From Chitinophagaceae bacterium (lineage in GTDB: Bacteria; Bacteroidota; Bacteroidia; Chitinophagales; Chitinophagaceae): 5,504 nt of DNA. Position numbers and translations under genes: made by a program. Position 1 is the first letter of the stretch, and each line of letters opens with the position of its first letter. The stretch lies in the NCBI GenBank assembly GCA_016741945.1, contig JACVCQ010000199.1, positions 1 to 5,504 on the forward strand, given 5' to 3'. This document shows, piece by piece, positions 1-5,504 of this stretch. The notes under the pieces are model-generated. The model was given only the letters and a program-made list of their open reading frames with translations. It did not search any database and was not told where the DNA came from.

Positions 1-303
1 GCTCAAGGCATAATAACGGATTTTGCCCGGCCAACAAATATCCGGTATACCTTCTAGTGTTTTATGCCACCATTCCTGATGTATTGTATTATAATTGAAA
101 GTGGGTACCAGTTCTTGAAACTTTTTTCCGGGATGCTTACTCAATAAAATCTCATCAAAACGGTATTGCTGACCAAAAGCAGTAAAACGCGCCTTTCGTA
201 ATAATTTTTTTAATACCCTGATCTGCTGTCTGCGCGGATTGTTCTGCGGCAGTCTTAATGCTTTAAGAATTCTATTGGGAAGTTTGATATCGAATATGGC
301 CAT
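1..303 (-). CDS. GH3 family acyl-adenylating protein, N-terminal part (runs off left edge)
   Basis: The ATG is at 303-301 and 101 codons are open to the window edge, so only the N-terminus is visible. The translation begins MAIFDIKLPNRILKALR. It contains the block LKKLLRKARFTAFGQQY (about residues 31-47), then VPTFNYNTIHQEWWHKTLEG (about 66-85) and ICWPGKIRYYALS (about 89-101). This order (a basic helix, then T-x-FG-x-x-Y, then Y-x-x-I-x-x-WW, then CWPGKI-x-Y-x-ALS) is the N-terminal signature of the bacterial proteins named after the plant auxin-responsive GH3 family. These belong to the adenylate-forming enzyme superfamily. The next residues should be the SGTS nucleotide-binding motif, just outside the window. 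Plant members conjugate amino acids to acyl acids; the substrate of the bacterial members is not known to me. The protein has no signal peptide, so it should be cytoplasmic. The gene lies 61 bp downstream of the glycosyltransferase on the same strand, possibly co-transcribed. No Shine-Dalgarno sequence is visible. Confidence 0.82.
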   Translation of the reverse strand, partial: MAIFDIKLPNRILKALRLPQNNPRRQQIRVLKKLLRKARFTAFGQQYRFDEILLSKHPGKKFQELVPTFNYNTIHQEWWHKTLEGIPDICWPGKIRYYALS

Positions 304-364
304 CGTCAGACTCGGGTTAAGTGAATATACGAAACTACATTAAAAGCGTGTAAAAATAGAGTAC

Positions 365-1537
365 TCAATTGTTAAAGCTAATGGTAGCTGAACCAGCAAA
401 AATAAATCGAAAAAACATCCCTCTATTTTTTTCCATCAAATGAATGGCATCTGACATATCTAGATCAGGGATGCGAATCAATATTTGTTCAGCATGATAT
501 TTCCTGATTTCATTATGAAGTAGCTCAATAGACTGTTGATACGGATGAATACATGAAAGATAGCTTTCAGACATATTTTGTTGTTCAAGAATAAAAAGTA
601 TCTCTGATTGATGCGCTTCCTTACATACAACCAATAAGTTCTTATGTCTTTGTAACAATGCTTCTGTAGTACCTGATTTTGAGATTTTTTTCTTCAGTTG
701 TGTCAATAAACTGAACCCATGAATCATAGGAATCAACATCCAGCCTAAGCGATAATGTTTCTGTACAAAGATCTTCATAGCCTCAAAAAAAATGGCAGTA
801 TGAAAAAGTCTTCTTTGTTTTGAGCTTTGTCCTTTGTAATGCACGATTGCCGGTTGTGCCAGGTATTGTAGTGTATAGCCGGCTTTGGCAATACGAAGGC
901 TTAGGTCAATATCTTCGCCATACATGAAATAGTCGGTATCAAATCCACCGAGTGTGTCAAGAATATTTTTTCGAACCATCATAAACGCCCCGGCTAATAC
1001 TTCAACCGAATGATTTTGTAACGGAGAAAGATGCCCAAGTGCATAACGATTGAAAAAACCGGAAGAAGGGAATATGGCCGCCAGACCACTTAACTTTAAA
1101 AAAGCTGTTGAGAGTGAAGGCATCGCTCTTTTACTCTCCGGTAAAAATTCGCCAAATCCATTGATCATGCGAACTCCCAATGCTCCTGTTTGCTCATGCA
1201 AATAAAAATGCTGTAAGCAGGTTAACAATGTAGCAGGGGGTAACAGCGTATCGGGATTCAAAAAAAGAATAAATGATCCTGAAGCTTTTTGTAAGGCTAA
1301 ATTATTGGCTTTGCTAAAACCCAGGTTAGTATCTGATCTGATAAATTGTACTTTCGGAAACAAGGGTTGTAAAATGGGGATACAATTATCGGAAGAACTG
1401 TTATCTACTACAATAATTTCAGTATCGATATGATGAGAAGCAGTTAATACAGTACGTATACATTGCTCCAAAAAGGCTCGCACATTGTAATTCACTATAA
1501 TGATACTGAGTGTCAAATGATGGCTTTCAATATGCAA
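365..1537 (-). CDS. Family 2 glycosyltransferase, WbbL/rhamnosyltransferase-like, with short C-terminal extension
   Basis: This is a GT-A fold inverting glycosyltransferase, 390 aa as called, probably adding a sugar to a cell-surface polysaccharide or lipid-linked glycan. Visible in order: the first strand SIIIVNYNV (11-19), the nucleotide-sugar site VDNSSSD (44-50), NLGFSKANN (71-79), the DxD-equivalent NPDT (94-97), GAFMMVRK (183-190), and the acceptor/catalytic block GGFDTDYFMYGEDIDLSLR (197-215) with E208-D209. HYKGQSSK (233-240) follows, then a basic segment with hydrophobic stretches (about 245-285). Residues 299-385 look like the Rossmann-like C-terminal domain found in Bacteroidota relatives (LLVVCKEA, then EQILIRIPDLDMSDAIHLM). 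There is no in-frame ATG before the catalytic strand. The stop at 1546-1544 leaves TTG at 1537 or TTG at 1516 as candidate starts. The latter gives MTLSIIIVNYN, fits the usual family start and has GAAAG 7 bases upstream, so the true start may be 1516. The specific donor and acceptor cannot be read from sequence. Confidence 0.88.
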   Translation of the reverse strand: MHIESHHLTLSIIIVNYNVRAFLEQCIRTVLTASHHIDTEIIVVDNSSSDNCIPILQPLFPKVQFIRSDTNLGFSKANNLALQKASGSFILFLNPDTLLPPATLLTCLQHFYLHEQTGALGVRMINGFGEFLPESKRAMPSLSTAFLKLSGLAAIFPSSGFFNRYALGHLSPLQNHSVEVLAGAFMMVRKNILDTLGGFDTDYFMYGEDIDLSLRIAKAGYTLQYLAQPAIVHYKGQSSKQRRLFHTAIFFEAMKIFVQKHYRLGWMLIPMIHGFSLLTQLKKKISKSGTTEALLQRHKNLLVVCKEAHQSEILFILEQQNMSESYLSCIHPYQQSIELLHNEIRKYHAEQILIRIPDLDMSDAIHLMEKNRGMFFRFIFAGSATISFNN

Positions 1538-1605
1538 TAATACTTAGAAGCACCGTATTCACGCTTGTTACTTGTTCTCCGAAGAAGTCACTTAGACCTT
1601 CTTTC

Positions 1606-1636
1606 TTGTCCCTTAACCACAGGTTCGTTATTTTTG
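1606..1636 (+). promoter_or_regulatory. Bacteroidota-type sigma-ABfr promoter for the monophosphatase gene
   Basis: TATTTTTG at 1629-1636 matches the Bacteroidota -7 consensus TAnnTTTG exactly. CTTG/TTG at 1605-1608 lies 20 bp upstream, in the position of the -33 element (TTTG/TTG). The transcription start expected a few bases after the -7 box falls at or next to the ATG at 1641, so the mRNA would have a very short leader or none. The match is seen directly; promoter activity and start site are inferred. Confidence 0.6.
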
Positions 1637-1640
1637 CGCT

Positions 1641-2423
1641 ATGTTGAAGCAAACACTTATTAAAGCTACCGAGGCAGGAGCTGCGCAATTACAACATTTT
1701 TTCAACGGACAATTTACGATCAGCAACAAAGAAGGTGTCAATAATCTGGTAACAGAAGCTGATCATGCTGCAGAAAAAGCCATTTTTGAAGTAATCAGAC
1801 AAGATTTCCCGGATCATTTTATCTTAAGTGAAGAAACAGGAGAAATCATTCAAGATTCTTCTTATAAATGGATCATTGACCCCATTGATGGCACTGTAAA
1901 TTTTGCAAATGGAATTCCCATTTGTTGTGTGAGTATTGGTATTGAACAAGATGGTGAAATGATACTAGGGGCAGTATACAATCCATTCATCAATGAATTT
2001 TACTTTGCTCAAAAAGGATTTGGCGCCACATTGAATGATAAAAAAATTCAGGTGAGTGATAAAACAGAAGTCATCAAAAGCTGTTTGGTAACCGGATTCC
2101 CTTACACTTATCTGGATATGGAAAATGGTCCATTACAAGTATTTGAAAAACTAATCCGAAAAGGAGTTCCGGTAAGAAGGCTTGGCAGTGCTGCCATTGA
2201 CCTGTGCTGGGTTGCTGCCGGACGATTTGATGGTTTCTATGAACATAAATTACAGGCATGGGATAGTGCAGCCGGATTTTTAATGGTGGAAGAAGCAGGA
2301 GGTAAAGTGACCGATTTTAAAGGCAGTCATTATTCGCCCTACCAGCCACATATCATTGCCACCAATGGTAAAATACACGACGAGCTGGTAGCGATTGTAA
2401 ATGGGGGTCCGGTTGGAAATTAA
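1641..2423 (+). CDS. Inositol monophosphatase family protein (SuhB/IMPase type)
   Basis: This is a metal-dependent, lithium-sensitive-type phosphatase of the IMPase fold, 260 aa, the normal length for the family. It hydrolyses inositol-1-phosphate or a related sugar, nucleotide or amino-alcohol phosphate in the cytoplasm. The metal-binding signature is complete: D41 in LVTEAD, E64-E65 in LSEETGE (61-68), D80 and D83 in WIIDPIDGTVNF (77-88), and D208 in AWDSAAGFLMVEEAGG (206-221). The N-terminus (MLKQTLIKATEAGAAQL, then KEGVNNLVTEAD) lines up with relatives, which supports the ATG at 1641. No Shine-Dalgarno sequence is present, as expected for this phylum. The gene is divergent from the glycosyltransferase and first in a plus-strand series with thiL. 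The stop codon directly abuts a 42-bp palindrome. Family motifs do not separate inositol phosphatase from other sugar-phosphate or CysQ-like activities, so I give no gene symbol. Confidence 0.93.
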   Translation: MLKQTLIKATEAGAAQLQHFFNGQFTISNKEGVNNLVTEADHAAEKAIFEVIRQDFPDHFILSEETGEIIQDSSYKWIIDPIDGTVNFANGIPICCVSIGIEQDGEMILGAVYNPFINEFYFAQKGFGATLNDKKIQVSDKTEVIKSCLVTGFPYTYLDMENGPLQVFEKLIRKGVPVRRLGSAAIDLCWVAAGRFDGFYEHKLQAWDSAAGFLMVEEAGGKVTDFKGSHYSPYQPHIIATNGKIHDELVAIVNGGPVGN

Positions 2424-2465
2424 GAATGTCGAATATTCAATTTCGAAATTGGATATTCGACATTC
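2424..2465. repeat. 42-bp near-perfect palindrome (20-bp arms, CG centre)
   Basis: The left arm 2424-2443 and right arm 2446-2465 are complementary at 19 of 20 positions around a central CG. The one exception, T2437 against G2452, would be a G-U pair in RNA. The arms are made of GAATGTC and GAATATTC words. The element starts at the base after the monophosphatase stop codon, 24 bp before the thiL ATG. Transcribed, it would form a long AU-rich hairpin. It has no following T-tract, so it is not a classic terminator; it could tune read-through or mRNA stability between the two genes. I recognise this style of intergenic GAATNNN-word element from Bacteroidota genomes in general. Confidence 0.85.
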
Positions 2466-2482
2466 ATTATTCATTATTTATA
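2462..2482. repeat. Short heptamer repeat, ATTCATT x2 plus degenerate copy
   Basis: ATTCATT occurs at 2462-2468 and again at 2469-2475, followed by the weaker ATTTATA at 2476-2482. Read on the minus strand these are GAAT-type words like those in the adjoining palindrome, whose right arm overlaps the first copy. The tract and palindrome therefore look like one element that fills the 66-bp gap before thiL. Confidence 0.55.
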
Positions 2483-2489
2483 CTTGATT

Positions 2490-3524
2490 ATGAGTGAAAC
2501 AAGAACAGAAATAGCGAGTTTGGGTGAATTTGGATTGATTGAACACCTCACCAAGAATTTTGAAACACATAATGCATCTACTATTTTGGGCGTAGGTGAT
2601 GATGCGGCTGTAATCGATCATTTCGGAAAACAAACAGTCATTACCACCGATTTATTATTAGAGGGTATACACTTTGATCTCATGTATACACCATTAAAAC
2701 ATTTGGGTTATAAAGCATTGATGGTGAACCTCAGCGATATCTATGCGATGAATGCAACACCAACGCAGATCACCGTAAGCATTGGAATCAGCAATCGTTT
2801 TAGTTTGGAAGCAGTCACTGAATTTTATGAAGGTGTTCATGTTGCTTGTGAAAAACACAAAGTAGACCTGATTGGTGGCGACACTTCCTCTTCTGCTAAG
2901 GGATTTGTAATATCGGTTACAGCCATTGGTGAAGTGGCTCCTGAGAAATTCGTAAAAAGAAGTACCGCATCAAAAGGCGATTTAATATGTGTAAGTGGCG
3001 ATCTGGGGGGAGCTTATCTGGGACTAACTTTGATGGAAAGGGAAAAGAAAATTTACCTTGAAAATCCTCAAATTCAACCGGATCTGGAAAATGAAAGTTA
3101 TATCGTAGGCCGATTGTTAAAACCGGAAGCCCGAAAAGAGATCATCGATTTTTTTGAACAAAACAATATTGTTCCTACTGCTATGATGGATGTGAGTGAT
3201 GGTATTAGCAGTGAAATTTTACATATCTGTAAACAAAGTGCATTGGGTTGCCGTATTTATGAAGAAAAGCTTCCCATTGCAGAAGATAGCAGAAAAGCCG
3301 CCTTTAAATTTGGACTGGATCCTACTGTTTGTGCATTGAATGGTGGAGAGGATTACGAACTCATCTTTACACTCAAACAAGAGGATTATGATAAAATAAC
3401 ACTCAATGAAGACATCAGTGTAATTGGTTATATGGCTGAGTTGGAAGAAGGTTGCAAATTATTAACCAAGGGCGGAAATAGTTTTGATATCACTGCACAA
3501 GGCTGGAATGCTTTTCAGCAGTAG
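2490..3524 (+). CDS. thiL: Thiamine-monophosphate kinase
   Basis: ThiL uses ATP to phosphorylate thiamine monophosphate to thiamine diphosphate, the last step of cofactor biosynthesis, in the cytoplasm. It belongs to the PurM/AIR-synthase-like ATP-binding family. With the ATG at 2490 the protein is 344 aa and begins MSETRTEIASLGEFGLIEHL, the typical start of Bacteroidota ThiL. A TTG two codons upstream (2484) is open but unlikely to be used. Family motifs are all present: GVGDDAAV (34-41) with D37-D38, TTDLLLEGIHFD (52-63), LMVNLSDIYAM (77-87), DLIGGDTSSS (126-135), the central VSGDLGGAYLGL (168-179), MMDVSDGISSEI (232-243) and LNGGEDYELIFTL (283-295). The length is slightly above that of the E. 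coli enzyme, as is usual in this phylum. It follows the monophosphatase gene across a palindrome and lies 6 bp before the S41 peptidase gene. No thiamine riboswitch is visible upstream; the 66-bp gap is too short and is filled by the palindrome. Confidence 0.95.
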   Translation: MSETRTEIASLGEFGLIEHLTKNFETHNASTILGVGDDAAVIDHFGKQTVITTDLLLEGIHFDLMYTPLKHLGYKALMVNLSDIYAMNATPTQITVSIGISNRFSLEAVTEFYEGVHVACEKHKVDLIGGDTSSSAKGFVISVTAIGEVAPEKFVKRSTASKGDLICVSGDLGGAYLGLTLMEREKKIYLENPQIQPDLENESYIVGRLLKPEARKEIIDFFEQNNIVPTAMMDVSDGISSEILHICKQSALGCRIYEEKLPIAEDSRKAAFKFGLDPTVCALNGGEDYELIFTLKQEDYDKITLNEDISVIGYMAELEEGCKLLTKGGNSFDITAQGWNAFQQ

Positions 3525-3530
3525 ACACTT

Positions 3531-5009
3531 ATGAACTCTATCCGAACATTTATATTGGGCATTTTAGTACTGATTGTTTCAGCATCAGCCGCTGCGCAAA
3601 ACTTTAATCCTCCCCTTCCAAAAATGGCAGCAGCAGATTTACAGGAAGATGTTAGAACACTCAAAAAAGTATTAGAAGCCAACCACCCAAGTTTATATTG
3701 GTATACCTCTAAAGACAGTATTGATTATTATTTTGAAACAACGATTGCGGGTATTACGGATTCGTTGAATGAAGTAGAATATAAAAACCGATTGTCCAAA
3801 CTCATTGCAACCATTCGTTGTGGACATACCACCGTCCGTTTTTCCAAAGCCTATGGTAAAATAGCCAATCGTTATCGCTTTCCACAATTCCCATTGGCAT
3901 TAAAAGCTTGGGATGATAGTTTGGTAGTATTGGGAAGTGCTTATAAAAATGATTCTGTTTTTAAAAGAGGTACCATTATAACCTCAATCAATAGCCGATC
4001 ACCTGTTGAAATCTTAGATACCATATACCAATACATCAGTACAGATGGATATATTACCAATCATAAAAGTCAGGTTGTGAGTGGTAATTTTCCCGGTTGG
4101 TATAAAACGATTTTAGGTGATAACGATTCTGTATATGTAATCAGATATATTGATTCACTTGGGCAAGAGAAAGAAACAAATATCAAAGCATATCGTCCGG
4201 TAATAGATACAACGCAAAAACAAATAACCAATACAACACCCGCATTAACAGGTCGCGAGTTGAGAAAACTTCGTTTGCTGAATAAGCGATCCATGACGAT
4301 CGACACGATACATAATACCGCTTTTATTCGCTTGACGACTTTCTCAGGTGGAAGACTCAAAACTTTTTTTAGAAGAAGTTTCAAAACCCTGAATCGTCTT
4401 GCGATTACAAATTTGGTGATCGATTTAAGAGAAAATGGTGGTGGCAATGTTGGGAACAGTATTGATTTGACTAGATACCTGATTAACCAACCTTTTAAAG
4501 TAGGCGATAGTATTGTGGCATTCAGTAGAAGAATGCCATATAGCCGATACATCAAACCCTCTTTTATCTATTGGTTAGCGATGAATTTTGGTGGCAAGAA
4601 AATGGATGATGGAAAAATTCATTACCGCAGGTATGAGCAGCATTATTTTAAACCGTTTACCAAATATCATTATGATGGAAAACTGTATTTGATACAAGGA
4701 GGATATACTTTTTCTGCTGCTACCATGTTTATATCACAGCTACAAGGACAATCGAATGTGAAAGTACTGGGAGAAGAAAGCGGTGGCGGATATTACGGTA
4801 ATTCAGCCATGCATATTCCCAAGATTATATTGCCTAATTCAGGGCTTGTAGTGAGTTTACCCTTGTATCGTTTAGTAATCGATAAAGATCGTCCGAAAGG
4901 AAGAGGGATTATGCCGGATACATTCATCAAACCCTCTTCAAAAGCAATTCGTGAGGGCTATGATATTAAACTGCGTGAAGTGAGGAGGATGATAGACCAT
5001 AGTCGATAG
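3531..5009 (+). CDS. Exported S41-family peptidase
   Basis: This 492-aa protein resembles C-terminal processing/tricorn-type serine peptidases. Residues 1-22 form a signal peptide (hydrophobic ILGILVLIVSASAAA) with likely cleavage at A22|Q23, so it acts in the periplasm or at the outer membrane. An N-terminal helical domain (about 35-95) ends in the conserved IRCGHTTVRFS (95-105). A PDZ-like segment around 143-165 (FKRGTIITSINSRSPVEIL) follows. The S41 core begins near 255 and holds LVIDLRENGGGNVGNS (295-310), the putative nucleophile S395 in GGYTFSAATMF (390-400), and VLGEESGGGYYGNS (412-425). The lysine of the CtpA/CtpB Ser-Lys dyad is replaced by glutamate (E416) when the GE motif is aligned, so a different triad is probable; H99 is a candidate. 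The gene starts 6 bp after thiL, indicating co-transcription. Its last codons (D-H-S-R-stop) lie inside the outer arm of the downstream inverted repeat. The substrate is unknown. Confidence 0.88.
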   Translation: MNSIRTFILGILVLIVSASAAAQNFNPPLPKMAAADLQEDVRTLKKVLEANHPSLYWYTSKDSIDYYFETTIAGITDSLNEVEYKNRLSKLIATIRCGHTTVRFSKAYGKIANRYRFPQFPLALKAWDDSLVVLGSAYKNDSVFKRGTIITSINSRSPVEILDTIYQYISTDGYITNHKSQVVSGNFPGWYKTILGDNDSVYVIRYIDSLGQEKETNIKAYRPVIDTTQKQITNTTPALTGRELRKLRLLNKRSMTIDTIHNTAFIRLTTFSGGRLKTFFRRSFKTLNRLAITNLVIDLRENGGGNVGNSIDLTRYLINQPFKVGDSIVAFSRRMPYSRYIKPSFIYWLAMNFGGKKMDDGKIHYRRYEQHYFKPFTKYHYDGKLYLIQGGYTFSAATMFISQLQGQSNVKVLGEESGGGYYGNSAMHIPKIILPNSGLVVSLPLYRLVIDKDRPKGRGIMPDTFIKPSSKAIREGYDIKLREVRRMIDHSR

Positions 5010-5130
5010 TTCATAGCTGATGACTTATAGTCCATAGTAAAAGGAAGATGTAGTATCAAAAGTCTGATACCGACTCTTCTATTCTAACCATTTGCCATGA
5101 GCCATTTGCTATAGACTATGGACCATCAAC
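4988..5130. repeat. Long nested imperfect inverted repeat between convergent genes (CCATAGTC words)
   Basis: The outer arms 4988-5023 and 5095-5130 are complementary at about 26 of 36 positions, with an uninterrupted core of CCATAGTC against GACTATGG. A further TCCATAGT copy lies at 5031-5038, so the same word can pair in more than one register. The arms contain the last codons and stop codons of both convergent genes. The element probably acts as a bidirectional end-of-transcript structure; its origin as a repeated intergenic element is inferred from its word-like composition. Confidence 0.7.
5044..5079 (-). terminator. Inner hairpin, possible terminator for nagA
   Basis: GAAGA (5044-5048) pairs with TCTTC (5075-5079) and GTATCA (5053-5058) with TGATAC (5065-5070). 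A 4-by-4 internal loop separates the two helices and the hairpin loop is six bases (5059-5064). Read on the minus strand, the stem is followed by CTTTTA, a short T-tract, which would suit termination of nagA. No such tract follows on the plus strand. The internal loop makes it a weak candidate, but it sits at the centre of the larger inverted repeat, whose outer arms could reinforce it. Confidence 0.35.
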
Positions 5131-5504
5131 TACCTCAATTACATCTAACGTTTCACTAAGTCCTGTCAATGCAGTGTTGTATCCTTTTTCAATTCTTCCG
5201 CTTCTATGCGCCAATCCCATTACTTGTGCAGGATAGAGACTGGCCATTCGGAAAGCTTCTTCCAGTGGAATATTGGCTTTATGTACCAGATTTTGCACGC
5301 ATTTTACCATATTTAAAGCAGAGCCGCTTAATATACCATCCGATTCATAAAAATCTCCTTTGAGTGTATGTGGATAGGGGCCGGTGGTGGTATTGGTAAC
5401 AGCATCAGTAATTGCAAATAATCTTTCTCTTATTTGTTTTTTGGCTATACGAATGGCTGCAAAGTCAACATGATAACCATCGGGTACTACACTACACATT
5501 ACCG
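5116..5504 (-). CDS. nagA: N-acetylglucosamine-6-phosphate deacetylase, C-terminal part (runs off right edge)
   Basis: NagA removes the acetyl group from GlcNAc-6-phosphate to give glucosamine-6-phosphate and acetate, feeding amino-sugar and cell-wall recycling into central metabolism. It is a cytoplasmic amidohydrolase-superfamily TIM barrel. The visible 128 or so residues cover the last third: VVPDGYHVD with the substrate-binding histidine, RLFAITDAV with the catalytic aspartate exactly 22 residues after it (as for H251 and D273 of E. coli NagA), DGILSGSALNMVKCVQNLV, and the signature PLEEAFRMASLYPAQVMGL followed by RSGRIEKGYNTALTGL. The frame is open to the edge (Val codon at 5502-5500), so the ATG at 5499-5497 is an internal methionine, not a start. 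The stop codon TAG at 5118-5116 and the final residues VDGP fall within the repeat arm shared with the convergent peptidase gene. The 5' end and promoter are outside the window. Confidence 0.92.
   Translation of the reverse strand, partial: VMCSVVPDGYHVDFAAIRIAKKQIRERLFAITDAVTNTTTGPYPHTLKGDFYESDGILSGSALNMVKCVQNLVHKANIPLEEAFRMASLYPAQVMGLAHRSGRIEKGYNTALTGLSETLDVIEVVDGP

Noticed and set aside
330..337. TAGTTTCG on the minus strand, one mismatch from the TAnnTTTG -7 box, upstream of the GH3 gene
   Set aside because: No convincing -33 element at the right distance, and such one-mismatch boxes are common by chance in AT-rich DNA. The gene may be transcribed with the glycosyltransferase.
1538..1640. 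Promoter for the glycosyltransferase on the minus strand of the divergent gap
   Set aside because: No TAnnTTTG-like box is found on this strand between the two divergent genes, so no promoter is called.
2424..2465. Palindrome as an insertion sequence end or phage attachment site
   Set aside because: There is no transposase, integrase or target duplication nearby, and the arms are adjacent rather than flanking any cargo.
2280..2474. Minus-strand 64-codon open frame starting in the palindrome
   Set aside because: Its first residues (NECRISNFEIEYSTF) are simply the translated repeat words, and the rest is antisense to the monophosphatase gene.
2479..2486. TATACTTG just before the thiL ATG as a separate thiL promoter
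   Set aside because: One mismatch in the conserved TTTG and no TTTG-like -33 element about 20 bp upstream, where the palindrome arm lies. Kept only as a comparison in the leaderless finding.
2424..2489. Thiamine diphosphate (TPP) riboswitch upstream of thiL
   Set aside because: The gap is only 66 bp, dominated by the palindrome, and lacks the CUGAGA and other conserved riboswitch segments.
4070..4555. Open 161-codon frame on the minus strand with many hydrophobic residues
   Set aside because: It lies entirely antisense within the S41 peptidase gene, whose frame is supported by signal peptide and family motifs. The hydrophobic composition is what antisense reading of this gene produces.
5169..5363. 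Plus-strand 64-codon open frame
   Set aside because: Antisense to the well-supported nagA coding region; no family resemblance.

Overview
The window looks like ordinary chromosomal DNA from a Bacteroidota bacterium, most likely a Chitinophagaceae-type member. The evidence is the moderately AT-rich composition, the near absence of Shine-Dalgarno sequences, a good match to the Bacteroidota promoter (TTG, 20 bp, TAnnTTTG), Bacteroidota-type versions of the proteins, and intergenic elements built from repeated short self-complementary words. The taxonomic guess rests on remembered family resemblance, not on a search.

Left block, minus strand (1-1537): a family 2 glycosyltransferase (365-1537) is followed 61 bp downstream on the same strand by the N-terminal 101 codons of a GH3-type acyl-adenylating protein, which runs off the left edge. 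The glycosyltransferase core is intact, but the gene has no in-frame ATG at its start and stops partway through what looks like the C-terminal domain of its relatives.

Middle block, plus strand (1641-5009): a promoter at 1606-1636 drives an inositol monophosphatase-family phosphatase (1641-2423). A 42-bp near-perfect palindrome starts directly after its stop codon. Then come thiL, thiamine-monophosphate kinase (2490-3524), and, 6 bp later, an exported S41-family peptidase (3531-5009). The three probably form one transcription unit, with the hairpin able to modulate expression between the first two. They share no obvious pathway; thiL is the only one whose role is certain.

Right block, minus strand (5116 to the right edge): the C-terminal part of N-acetylglucosamine-6-phosphate deacetylase (nagA), convergent with the peptidase gene. 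The 106-bp gap is a nested inverted repeat of CCATAGTC-like words. The last codons and stop codons of both convergent genes lie inside its two outer arms.

I see no RNA gene, CRISPR array, insertion sequence or defence system. No non-coding stretch exceeds 300 bp. The most noteworthy features are the two word-repeat palindromes, the odd ends of the glycosyltransferase gene, and the non-canonical active site of the S41 peptidase. Nothing here amounts to a new biological system.
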